This document shows positions 9,060-16,547 of a stretch of 38,906 nt of DNA, piece after piece. Position 1 is the first letter of the stretch. The number at the start of each line of letters is the position of its first letter. The notes under the pieces are model-generated. The model had not been told where the DNA came from, searched no databases, and worked only from the letters and a program-made list of their open reading frames with translations. The stretch lies in NCBI GenBank assembly GCA_902798915.1, contig CADBYM010000033.1:1-38906 (forward strand), written 5' to 3'. A program made the position numbers and the translations under genes. Origin of the DNA: an uncultured Coriobacteriaceae bacterium (GTDB lineage: Bacteria; Actinomycetota; Coriobacteriia; Coriobacteriales; Atopobiaceae).

Positions 9060-10187
9060 ATGGGTATAACGCTATCGCATGTCTCGGCACTTGATGCAAC
9101 GCGCGCGATTCGTTGCAAAGGCAGTGACCTACGCGAGATGACGACCACCAAGCTTCTTGCCCCATCCGTATGGAGGGGCGAACGATGGCGAACGGGGCTG
9201 TTTGGCGAAGCAGACTGGCAGTGGCAGACACCGAGCAAGCGGCACCACCTTCATGTGTTGGTTGACCACAATGGCAGCAGCATTCGGATGGCCACCATCG
9301 AGTCGCATGTGCAAACGCGGGAGCTGCCACCGAACTCCATCATCTGGCTCGACCGACACGCTTCCATGGTATGTCCAGAGCTTCTCTTCCTTCAGATGGC
9401 ACAAGTTCTCTCGCTTCCCGCACTCGTACTGCTCGGCTACGAGTTGTGCGGCAACTTCTCTCGTGCTCCCATCGCCTCGCAACAAAGCAAGGCGATAACA
9501 CACGTACCTTCCGCTACCAGCGTCGCCCAGATTTCGACATACCTTACGAGTGCAGTTGGCGTATGGGGTGTCAAGGCAGCGCGCAGGGCGTTGCGCTATG
9601 TGTCGGACCACGCACTCTCGGTGCCCGAATCGATTCTTGCAACCATGTACGCTCTTCCACTTGAGGAATACGGGTATGGGATGGGGTTCATATCCTTGAA
9701 TCAACGCGTACGCATCGGCGATGAGAACCCAGATGAGCATGAACGCAAAGGCAGCGTAGCGAAATCGCGGTTTCCGGATCTTATGCTGTCCATTGCACCC
9801 ATAGGCATCAACTACGACGGAGAGGGGCACCTAGACCTGGATGCACTCATACAGGCGGCACAGCGCGTAACCACCACAAAGGGCGACGAACACAAGGAAG
9901 CGCTTGTCGAACTCATGGACGTTCGCGATGCAATCAGGACCAAGTATGTTGATGACATCGTCCGGAATCGGCAGTTGGCCTCGGAAGGCCGTCTGGTATT
10001 TCCTGCAATGAAGGAAGACCTGTGTTCCATCCAATCCTTGGACGACTTCACGCGTGATTTGCTCAAATGTGCAAACTTGTACTTTGGAGTGGAGATTGGT
10101 GCACATTTGCGGGCACTCGACGACACCGAAAGCAAGCTAGAGCGCGAGAATCTGCTCAAACAACTACAAGATGGCAGCAAACCATAG
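9060..10187 (+). CDS. Orphan protein with a possible DUF559/Vsr-like endonuclease fold
   Basis: A 375-residue protein of a type I associate with Coriobacteriia; I know of no assigned function. The middle holds LFLQMAQVLSLPALVLLGYE near 145-165 and a VKAARRALRYVSD block, features of a protein group that resembles AbiEi-like or DUF559-like proteins. Near residue 265 the segment INYDGEGHLD matches the place where such proteins carry a VEYDxxxxH motif of the PD-(D/E)XK nuclease fold, but the upstream block (KSRFPDLMLS) and lack of the usual Arg-rich DxxRxxxL region suggest divergence. Start 9060 follows GGAGGG at a short spacing of three bases. It stands alone between two minus-strand units. Confidence 0.6.
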   Translation: MGITLSHVSALDATRAIRCKGSDLREMTTTKLLAPSVWRGERWRTGLFGEADWQWQTPSKRHHLHVLVDHNGSSIRMATIESHVQTRELPPNSIIWLDRHASMVCPELLFLQMAQVLSLPALVLLGYELCGNFSRAPIASQQSKAITHVPSATSVAQISTYLTSAVGVWGVKAARRALRYVSDHALSVPESILATMYALPLEEYGYGMGFISLNQRVRIGDENPDEHERKGSVAKSRFPDLMLSIAPIGINYDGEGHLDLDALIQAAQRVTTTKGDEHKEALVELMDVRDAIRTKYVDDIVRNRQLASEGRLVFPAMKEDLCSIQSLDDFTRDLLKCANLYFGVEIGAHLRALDDTESKLERENLLKQLQDGSKP

Positions 10188-10235
10188 GGAATGTCGCACA
10201 ACTTGTGAGGGGAATACTTTGGAGCGCGGGCATTA

Positions 10236-10390
10236 GTGCAGAAAATCGTTACCGTGATTCTTCGTCAACTGGTGTTTTTTCATATTTGATAACGATTTTC
10301 CACAGTGGCTATAATAGCCAGTGCGGAAAATCGTTATCAAATTCGGTAATTTCCCAGTTGACAAGGATGCCATGCAACGATTTTCCGCAC
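10236..10390. repeat. Four copies of a GTGCGGAAAATCGTTATC motif in alternating orientation
   Basis: Copies lie at 10236-10253 (+, two mismatches), 10288-10305 (-), 10321-10338 (+, exact) and 10374-10390 (-, last bases differ). The middle two form a near-perfect palindrome. Read as TGATAAC-G-ATTTTCC, the two central copies match 11 of 14 positions of the Bacillus-type Fur 7-1-7 box (TGATAAT-N-ATTATCA). Seen directly: the repeats. Inferred: that they bind a Fur-family or other regulator. Confidence 0.75.
10286..10338. promoter_or_regulatory. Symmetrical divergent promoter inside a 51-bp palindrome
   Basis: On the plus strand TTGATA at 10286-10291 and TATAAT at 10310-10315 are 18 bases apart. 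Because of the palindrome (24-bp arms, two mismatches, centre TAA), the minus strand shows TTGATA and TATTAT at the same spacing. The repeated motif begins inside each -35 box, which is where an operator would act. The rightward transcript would run into 10340-10530, the leftward one towards the end of the gene at 10187. Confidence 0.45.
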
Positions 10391-10491
10391 TTATGTATAT
10401 TTGTTATATCCTGCAGCACCCCAAAGAGATGCCAACTCCCCCACAAACGCAGACAAATCCACACGTCATGGGGAGTGCGCAACACAAATCG

Positions 10492-10527
10492 TAGCCGGAC
10501 TCGCTTCGCGCGAATCCGGCTATTACT
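10492..10527 (+). terminator. Stem-loop, possible terminator
   Basis: AGCCGGACTCGC and GCGAATCCGGCT form a 12-bp stem with one mismatch around TTCGC, followed by ATTACTTTTG on the plus strand. The T-tract is interrupted, so termination is uncertain. It could end a short transcript from the promoter at 10286 or lie at the end of the minus-strand operon. Confidence 0.35.
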
Positions 10528-10565
10528 TTTGTATGATGACGGAGTGGTAAGCAGTGTGACGCGCC

Positions 10566-11882
10566 CTAAAAGCAGCTTGCACAGCCCAACCCCTTGCGGG
10601 GAATGAGGTCGCGCGTATCCTTGGGAGTGACCCACGCCTCCCTCATCAGGCGTGCGATGGTACGAATACCGGCATAACCCCAGAGACCAGCTCCCTCGAC
10701 GATGTTTACGAAGCGATTGGTGCCACAAAACCATGCGGCCTTCTGTCCAATGGCCAGAACATCCTCCGCCCGCTCGCGCGGAGCGACACGCAACTCCGGC
10801 AGCACAATCGATGAGAGTTCCACGTCAGGCGCATTTGCGCGGAGCCACTCTAACGCAGCCGCCTCCTCGTCGGTCACGCCGTCAAGATAGATCTCCCGTA
10901 CACGAAATCCGTGCTCGAGCAAGAGCCGTGCGAGGCCCAGCGGCCGAGGATGCACCGATGCGTCAATCGCGATAGGCGCATCACCAACCTCGGCGAGAGC
11001 AGCTTCCAGAGCATCTTCGCAGCGACTGACCTCAAACTCCTCGTCGAGACGAGGCAGGCCAAGCGCTTCTCGGAGCTCCGCATGCTCTCCCGCAATCTCC
11101 GCGTAGGAAAAGCTCGAGGGCAAATATAGGAACCGCCGGCCCAAGCGCTTGGCAGTCTTCTGCGCACCATACGCAGCATTGGGATAGGCGGCGACAATCG
11201 TCGCCGCCGCACCAAGGCGCTTGAAGGCTCCATAATCTGCACAGCCCTGCACATCTTCCAGACGATACCCGCCCATTGCGAGCACGGTACGCAAGTCGCA
11301 ATCCGCATCGAGCGAGAAGTCGCTGCCCAGCAATGCCACGAGCCCGTCATCCACTGGCTGCCGCTCGAGTGGGTCGTACATCGCCTTGCGCAGGCGAACG
11401 TCCGGACTGAGGCGTCGCTTCATGATGGGGTCCATGAACGCCTCGACGAAGTCCACCCGTGGGTAGGCGCGGCGCAGCCCTCGATACACCCGTCCCATGC
11501 TCACGCCAAGGAAGTGATGCGTGCAGACAGGAAAGACTATGACGCAGGGCGGCAGGGCATCGCGAAGCTCAAGCTTGCGCAACACGTCGAGGATGCCTTC
11601 GAGCGTAACCTGCTCAACCTCACCGCGAACGATGTCAGTCTCCTTGAGGATCACGCAGGAGAAGCGATCGGCCATACCCATCTCTGCAGCCGTCAGCACG
11701 ACGCCACGCATGCAATTGACGGCGCACACGTATATCTGATGCGCCTCGGGCACCAGCATGCCGACGTGCACGATGTTCCACACGCCGTGTGCGGGCGGAT
11801 TGAACTCCAACCTGGATTCAAACAGCTTCGTTGAGGTTGCCTCCCCCGCCGTGACGACCGACGGCCCAAGACGCTTGAGCAT
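10566..11882 (-). CDS. Nitrogenase component-1-like protein (second NifD-like paralogue)
   Basis: A 438-residue component-1 superfamily protein and last gene of the Hyp-linked operon, 33 bases after hypE. It aligns with the product of 17602-18993: LEFNPPAHGVW matches LAFNSPGAEGF, KETDIVRG matches DETDIVTG, VCTHHFLGVSM matches TCVDALLGTDM, and GYAGIRTIARL matches GYAGVRRLFEA near the C-terminus. Cysteines C53, C57 and C120 sit where NifD-type proteins place cluster ligands. It ends in an unusual CASCF tail, a CxxC motif at the extreme C-terminus. The ATG follows GAGGAGGA. I infer an alpha-like subunit of a scaffold or second enzyme; its substrate is unknown. It is not NifD proper, being shorter and lacking the FeMo-cofactor neighbourhood I would expect. 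Confidence 0.85.
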   Translation of the reverse strand: MLKRLGPSVVTAGEATSTKLFESRLEFNPPAHGVWNIVHVGMLVPEAHQIYVCAVNCMRGVVLTAAEMGMADRFSCVILKETDIVRGEVEQVTLEGILDVLRKLELRDALPPCVIVFPVCTHHFLGVSMGRVYRGLRRAYPRVDFVEAFMDPIMKRRLSPDVRLRKAMYDPLERQPVDDGLVALLGSDFSLDADCDLRTVLAMGGYRLEDVQGCADYGAFKRLGAAATIVAAYPNAAYGAQKTAKRLGRRFLYLPSSFSYAEIAGEHAELREALGLPRLDEEFEVSRCEDALEAALAEVGDAPIAIDASVHPRPLGLARLLLEHGFRVREIYLDGVTDEEAAALEWLRANAPDVELSSIVLPELRVAPRERAEDVLAIGQKAAWFCGTNRFVNIVEGAGLWGYAGIRTIARLMREAWVTPKDTRDLIPRKGLGCASCF

Positions 11883-11915
11883 GGAATCCTCCTCGCCGTA
11901 TGCGGTACAGACGCG

Positions 11916-12926
11916 CTAGCAGATGCGCGGAAGCAGCTCGCCTGTAGGCTGCGGAAGCAGCGTCTGCGTTCCCACCTCGGTATTGAGCACCACCCATCCG
12001 GGCCGATCGGCCACTACGCGACCAATGACCTCAGCTCCTTGAGAATGCGGACACGCGCGCAAAGCATCTACGATTGCAGGCGCCACGTCTTGCGGCGCAA
12101 TAACGACGAGCCTGCCCTCACACGCCAAATACAGAGGCTCGAGGCCGAGCATACGACACACGCCCCCCACGGCGGGGTCAACCGGAATCGAGGCGGCGTC
12201 TAGCTCCACACCCACACCGCTTTGACCCGCAATCTCGTACAGAACGGTGCCCACGCCGCCACGCGTCGCGTCACGAATCACATGGATGTCGTGCGTCTCT
12301 AAGAACATCGCCTCAACGCTTCCCCACAAGGGTGCGCAGTCCGATGTCACGTCAGCCTCGATGCCGAAGTCATCTCGCTCAAGTAAGATGGTGCAGCCGT
12401 GACGGCCCACATCACCTGTCACGATGATGGCGTCACCCGGCATCGCCTTGTCGCCCGCAGGTGCAACACCTTCCAGAATCTCGCCCACGCCCGTGGTAGT
12501 AATGAACACCCCGTCCACCTGACCACGCCCGGCGACCTTCGTGTCGCCCGCCACCAACGTGACGCCGACCTCGGCAGCAGTCGCCGCCATCGAGTCTGCA
12601 ATCTGCTCGAGCTTGTCGAGCGGATACCCCTCTTCGATTACGAAGGCGCACGTTAGGTAGAGTGGCCGCGCGCCCATGCAGGCAAGGTCGTTGACGGTTC
12701 CACAGATCGAGAGCTTCCCGATGTTGCCTCCCGCAAAGAACGAAGGCGAGACGATGAAGCCGTCCGTCGACATCGCCATTCTGCCACGGGGAGCATCAAG
12801 CACCGCAGCATCGTCAGCCGTGAGCAGCGAGCTCGCGAACCTCCTTGCAAAGACACGGTCGATGAGCTCGGCCGTCTGCTTCCCGCCAGCACCCATGGCC
12901 AGCGTGACCTTATTCTCGCCACTCAC
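11916..12926 (-). CDS. hypE: Hydrogenase maturation protein HypE
   Basis: HypE dehydrates a thiocarboxamide on its own C-terminal cysteine to thiocyanate in an ATP-dependent step, and passes cyanide to iron held by HypC-HypD. The 336-residue protein has the PurM-like ATP-binding blocks (GAGGK near 13, GTVNDLACMGARPLYL near 76, AGDTKV near 125, RDATRGG near 218) and ends exactly in PRIC, so the reactive cysteine C336 is present. Its start overlaps the stop of hypD in ATGA, which implies translational coupling. It acts in the cytoplasm with HypF, HypC and HypD, all encoded just upstream. Confidence 0.97.
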   Translation of the reverse strand: MSGENKVTLAMGAGGKQTAELIDRVFARRFASSLLTADDAAVLDAPRGRMAMSTDGFIVSPSFFAGGNIGKLSICGTVNDLACMGARPLYLTCAFVIEEGYPLDKLEQIADSMAATAAEVGVTLVAGDTKVAGRGQVDGVFITTTGVGEILEGVAPAGDKAMPGDAIIVTGDVGRHGCTILLERDDFGIEADVTSDCAPLWGSVEAMFLETHDIHVIRDATRGGVGTVLYEIAGQSGVGVELDAASIPVDPAVGGVCRMLGLEPLYLACEGRLVVIAPQDVAPAIVDALRACPHSQGAEVIGRVVADRPGWVVLNTEVGTQTLLPQPTGELLPRIC

Positions 12927-13984
12927 AACACTTCACCTCCGTACTGGTAGTACGCCGAGCAGGCACCCTCGCCCGACACCATGCAGGCACCCACGGGATG
13001 CTGAGGCGTGCAACCACGACCAAAGAGCGGGCAATCACTTGGCTTACACTTGCCCTGAAGCACCTCGCCGCATCGACACGCGGGGTTCGCACGCCCCTCG
13101 ATATGCGGCATGTCAAACACGCGACGCGCGTCCACCGACGCGTATTCCTCGCGCAGCTTGAGGCCCGACTGGGGAATGACGCCCAAGCCGCGCCACTCGG
13201 TGTCGCAAGGCTCCATGAGCTTATCGATAAGGGCAACCGCTGCGGGTGAACCCTCAGGACGTACCACGCGCGGGTAGGCGTTCACAAAGAACGGCCTCCC
13301 TTCTCCACCCTTGCGCACAGCCACCGCCAAAGCCGTGACCAGCTCCTTCGCGGTGAAGCCCGCCAGCACGCCGCTTACCCCTTGATCGGCCAAGTCTTCG
13401 CAGAGCTGTGTGCCGGTAATGGCGTGCACGTGCCCGGGATACAGGAACACGTCCGCCGAGTCCTTGAGTGCGGCATATGCGTTGGGCATGGTTTTGTTGG
13501 CCGTGAGCAGCGAGAAGTTCGCAATGCCTTCAGCAAGAGCCTGGTCAACCGCAAGGCACGCCGCCGGAACCGTAGTCTCGAACCCCACGGAGAGGAATAC
13601 CACCTGTTCGTCAACATGCTCACGCGCGTACGTCACCGCATCAAGCGGCGAGTACACGACCTGTATGCGCCCGCCCTCGGCCCGCGCGGTCGCTAGGCTA
13701 CCACTCGTCCCCGGCACACGCACTAGATCGCCGAAGGTCGTGATGGTCGCGCCGTGCGCCGCCAACCATATGGCCTCGTCAATGAAACCAACCGGCGTAA
13801 CACATACCGGACATCCCGGTCCAGAGATGAGTTCGACCTGCGGAGGCAACAGCTTGCGGATACCCAGACGAAAGATCTCGTGCGTATGGGTTCCGCACAC
13901 CTCCATGATCCTCAAAGGCGGACCATCATATGTTGCTAGAATCTCGACCGCTGACGGTCGCTTTTGTGCACGCTCGTCACTCAT
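12923..13984 (-). CDS. hypD: Hydrogenase maturation protein HypD
   Basis: HypD is the [4Fe-4S] protein that, with HypC, assembles the Fe(CN)2CO unit. The 353-residue protein carries MEVCGTHTHE (C30), GPGCPVCVTP (C58, C61), VGFETT, PGHVHAITG, and a cysteine-rich C-terminal region of about residues 304-345 that binds the cluster (CRCGEVLQGKCKPSDCPLFG and further cysteines). All hallmark cysteines are present. The start overlaps the hypC stop and its own stop overlaps the hypE start, each as ATGA, so the three proteins are likely made in coupled amounts. Confidence 0.97.
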   Translation of the reverse strand: MSDERAQKRPSAVEILATYDGPPLRIMEVCGTHTHEIFRLGIRKLLPPQVELISGPGCPVCVTPVGFIDEAIWLAAHGATITTFGDLVRVPGTSGSLATARAEGGRIQVVYSPLDAVTYAREHVDEQVVFLSVGFETTVPAACLAVDQALAEGIANFSLLTANKTMPNAYAALKDSADVFLYPGHVHAITGTQLCEDLADQGVSGVLAGFTAKELVTALAVAVRKGGEGRPFFVNAYPRVVRPEGSPAAVALIDKLMEPCDTEWRGLGVIPQSGLKLREEYASVDARRVFDMPHIEGRANPACRCGEVLQGKCKPSDCPLFGRGCTPQHPVGACMVSGEGACSAYYQYGGEVL

Positions 13985-14193
13985 GCGTACAACGCCTCCA
14001 GCACCTCGTCAGTCTCGTGCTCGTCCTCGTCGGTTATCTTTGCGATGGCAAAGCCCGCATGCACCATGACGTAATCGCCCGGCTCGACCTCATCGAGCAA
14101 CTCGACCGACACGTCGCGCCGCGCGCCAGAGGCATCTACGATGGCCGTACCGTCCTGGATGCGCACCACCTTTGCCGAAAGCCCCACACACAT
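13981..14193 (-). CDS. hypC: Hydrogenase maturation chaperone HypC/HybG family
   Basis: A 70-residue small chaperone that carries the iron atom during Fe(CN)2CO assembly together with HypD. The N-terminus MCVGLSAKV supplies the essential Cys2, and the following beta-barrel includes GDYVMVHAGFAI near 39-50. A much longer open frame extends upstream, but the start at 14193 is fixed by the conserved Cys2 and by AGGAGAGGAG just upstream. In [NiFe] systems HypC also docks onto the hydrogenase large subunit; no such subunit is encoded here, so its delivery target is an open question. Confidence 0.95.
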   Translation of the reverse strand: MCVGLSAKVVRIQDGTAIVDASGARRDVSVELLDEVEPGDYVMVHAGFAIAKITDEDEHETDEVLEALYA

Positions 14194-14215
14194 GCTCGTT
14201 CTCCTCTCCTTTGAC

Positions 14216-14229
14216 GGGGATGCATCCCC
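14216..14229. repeat. 14-bp perfect palindrome between hypF and hypC
   Basis: GGGGATGCATCCCC lies in the 74-base gap between hypF and hypC, the only sizeable gap within the operon before the last gene. It sits 22 bases ahead of the hypC start and could form an mRNA hairpin that tunes hypC translation or mRNA processing. Function is inferred only. Confidence 0.4.
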
Positions 14230-14267
14230 CACCGAACATGCCACACCATGCGACATGCCGTACGAAA

Positions 14268-16547
14268 TCACTCCATGCGCAACCTGGAAGCCGCCACCAT
14301 GGCTTGCCCGAGGGCAACGCCGCCATCGTTGGGCGGAACCAGACTGTGGATATATACATTGAATCCTTGCGCTCGCAGCCGATCGAGCGAAAGCTCCAGC
14401 AACAGCAGGTTTTGGTAGCACCCGCCCGAGAGCGCCACCACATTGACGCCAGTTCGCTCGCGTGCCCTCAGGCAAGCACCCTCCACGAAGGCAGCCAGCC
14501 CCACATGGAACGCATACGCGAGCACGTTGGGATCGTCTCCAGCCAAGCGTCGCTCGACGAGCCACGAGAACAGCTCGCTCGTCTGCAACGCGACTCCGCT
14601 CGGCATAGAGAAGTCCGCCCCAGCAGTGGCACGACCACGTTCGGCAGCGAACTGCAGCTGCGTGGCTGCCTCCCCCTCGAACGTGGAGGCACGCCGAATG
14701 CCGAGCACCGCGCTGACGGCGTCGAACAGACGGCCCGCACTTGTCGACGTGACGGTGTTTATCCCGCGCGCAATCATGGAGAGCACCACACGTGCTTCGG
14801 CAGCCGTGCAGAGGCCGACCCGTTCGACGAGCTCGGGAGCCTTGTCGCCTAGCATGCTCACCGCAACACGCCAGCCCTCACGCGCGGCGAGGTCGCCGCC
14901 AGCCTGCGCAAACGGTGCGATGTGCTCAAGACGCTCGAAGCCATAGGCATCGGCGAGAAGAATCTCGCCTCCCCATACCGTGCCATCCTCTCCGTAACCC
15001 GTACCGTCAAACGACACGCCAACGACCTTCTCGTCGCACGGTAGGTCGTTTTCTACCATGCAGGCCACAACGTGGGCATAGTGGTGCTGCACGGCAACGA
15101 GCGGAACGCCAAGTTCTTCTGCCAGCATGCGCGCCACGACCGAAGAGTTATAGCGCGGATGCAGGTCGCAGGCAATGACCTCGGGCGTGGTTTCGAGCAG
15201 CGTCTGGAAGCGGTCGATCGTCTCGCGCAGAGCATCTACCGTACGCACGTCGGCCAAGTCGCCCACATACGGCGACGGATAGAGCAGGTCTCCCACACCC
15301 ACACAGAACGAGTTCTTGAGCTCGCCCCCCACCGCCAGCACGCGCGCTCCGAGCGGCCTCTGCAGTACGAACGGCAGCGGGGCCCAACCACGCGAGCGTC
15401 GCACCATGTAGGGCCTGCTCTCAAAAAGATCCATCACCGTGTCGTCCGCACGAACGCGAATGAGCCGGTTGTGGGAGAGCACGGCATCGGCAAGGGGTGC
15501 CAGCTCGCGACGGGCATCCTCGTCGTCACGACAGATGGGCGCACCCGAGTCGTTGGCGCTCGTCATAACAAGCAGGTCGGGCATGCGAATGCCATCGTCA
15601 TACGAGAAGAGCAGCATCTGGAGCGGCGCATACGGCAGCATGATGCCCAGCTTCGGGTTATGCGGCGCCACATCCTCGCACACATGGCCGTCCTCTGTGC
15701 GCGGCAGCAACAGAATGGGCTTCTGGTGCCCAACAAGGATGTCTTCGGCAACCTCGCTTACACGACACTCCCGCCGGGCGACCTCAAGGTCGGCAGCCAT
15801 CACGGCAAAGGGCTTCGCCATGCGATGCTTGCGCTCTCGCAACAGCCTAACTGCGCCGGGATTCGTCGCGTCACAACACAGATGGAACCCGCCGATACCC
15901 TTGATGGCCACGATGCCGCCCCGCGCCACGATGGCACGAGCCTCCGTAATGGCGTTGCGCCCGCGCTCAGGTCGATCGAGCAGGTAGACTTCCGGTCCGC
16001 ACTCGTTGCAACACACCGGCTGCGCATCGTAGCGACGACTCGCGGGGTCATGATACTCGCGCGCGCACGTTGGGCACATGGCAAACTCCGCCATGCTCGT
16101 GCGCACGCGGTCGTACGGCAACGCGTCAAGGATGGTGAGGCGCGGCCCACAGCAGGTGCAGTTGATGAAGGGGTGCAGATAACGACGGTCCTTGGGATCA
16201 AAGAGCTCGCGCTGGCAGTCTTCGCAAATCGCGATATCGGGCGATATGAAGATCTCCCCAGCGGTCTTCTCGCTCTCGATGATAGAGAAGTCCGCGAATG
16301 CCGGCGCATCATGCGCAAGTCGCACGTCCAGCTTGAGGATGGCTGCACGACGCGGAGGCTCCGAACGTAGCAGCACCTCAAACCGGTCGAGCTGCTCCGG
16401 ACTACCCTGGGCATAGACCTCAACGTACGGCCCCTTGTTGCACACGGTGCCCAAAACGCCCGTTGTCATGGCATGCCGCGAGACCGTGGGACGAAACCCC
16501 ACGCCCTGCACGATGCCGTAGATGCGCAGACGACGCGTCTCGCTCAT
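14268..16547 (-). CDS. hypF: Carbamoyltransferase HypF
   Basis: HypF uses carbamoyl phosphate and ATP to carbamoylate the C-terminal cysteine of HypE, the source of the cyanide ligands. The 759-residue protein is complete: acylphosphatase domain at about 1-90 with GIVQGVGFRP at 11-20, two zinc-finger-like CxxC pairs (about 108-185), a YrdC-like domain (about 195-375) with KGIGGFHLCCDA, and a Kae1-like carbamoyltransferase domain with VQHHYAH and SFDGTGYGEDGTVWGGE, ending in PPNDGGVALGQ. Its start overlaps the stop of the upstream nitrogenase-like gene as ATGA, tying Hyp synthesis directly to the nitrogenase-like subunits. Confidence 0.97.
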   Translation of the reverse strand: MSETRRLRIYGIVQGVGFRPTVSRHAMTTGVLGTVCNKGPYVEVYAQGSPEQLDRFEVLLRSEPPRRAAILKLDVRLAHDAPAFADFSIIESEKTAGEIFISPDIAICEDCQRELFDPKDRRYLHPFINCTCCGPRLTILDALPYDRVRTSMAEFAMCPTCAREYHDPASRRYDAQPVCCNECGPEVYLLDRPERGRNAITEARAIVARGGIVAIKGIGGFHLCCDATNPGAVRLLRERKHRMAKPFAVMAADLEVARRECRVSEVAEDILVGHQKPILLLPRTEDGHVCEDVAPHNPKLGIMLPYAPLQMLLFSYDDGIRMPDLLVMTSANDSGAPICRDDEDARRELAPLADAVLSHNRLIRVRADDTVMDLFESRPYMVRRSRGWAPLPFVLQRPLGARVLAVGGELKNSFCVGVGDLLYPSPYVGDLADVRTVDALRETIDRFQTLLETTPEVIACDLHPRYNSSVVARMLAEELGVPLVAVQHHYAHVVACMVENDLPCDEKVVGVSFDGTGYGEDGTVWGGEILLADAYGFERLEHIAPFAQAGGDLAAREGWRVAVSMLGDKAPELVERVGLCTAAEARVVLSMIARGINTVTSTSAGRLFDAVSAVLGIRRASTFEGEAATQLQFAAERGRATAGADFSMPSGVALQTSELFSWLVERRLAGDDPNVLAYAFHVGLAAFVEGACLRARERTGVNVVALSGGCYQNLLLLELSLDRLRAQGFNVYIHSLVPPNDGGVALGQAMVAASRLRME

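Larger units (their letters stand above)
10188..10565. other. Non-coding stretch between convergent genes, with palindrome array
   Basis: These 378 bases lie between two convergent genes and no open frame in them looks like a gene. They are clearly more AT-rich than the flanks. They hold the 51-bp palindrome at 10288-10338, four copies of a GGAAAATCGTT motif, a consensus-like promoter, a dyad ACTCCCC (10435-10441) with GGGGAGT (10470-10476), and a stem-loop at 10492-10520. Taken together they could form a regulated small RNA unit or a palindromic repeat element. Confidence 0.6.

Noticed and set aside
10188..10565. tRNA or known riboswitch in the longest AT-rich gap
   Set aside because: No cloverleaf, no T-loop consensus, and no riboswitch core was found; only hairpins and the repeats.
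14194..14565. 124-codon N-terminal extension of the hypC frame
   Set aside because: It overlaps hypF on the same strand in another frame, and HypC needs its Cys at position 2, which fixes the start at 14193.
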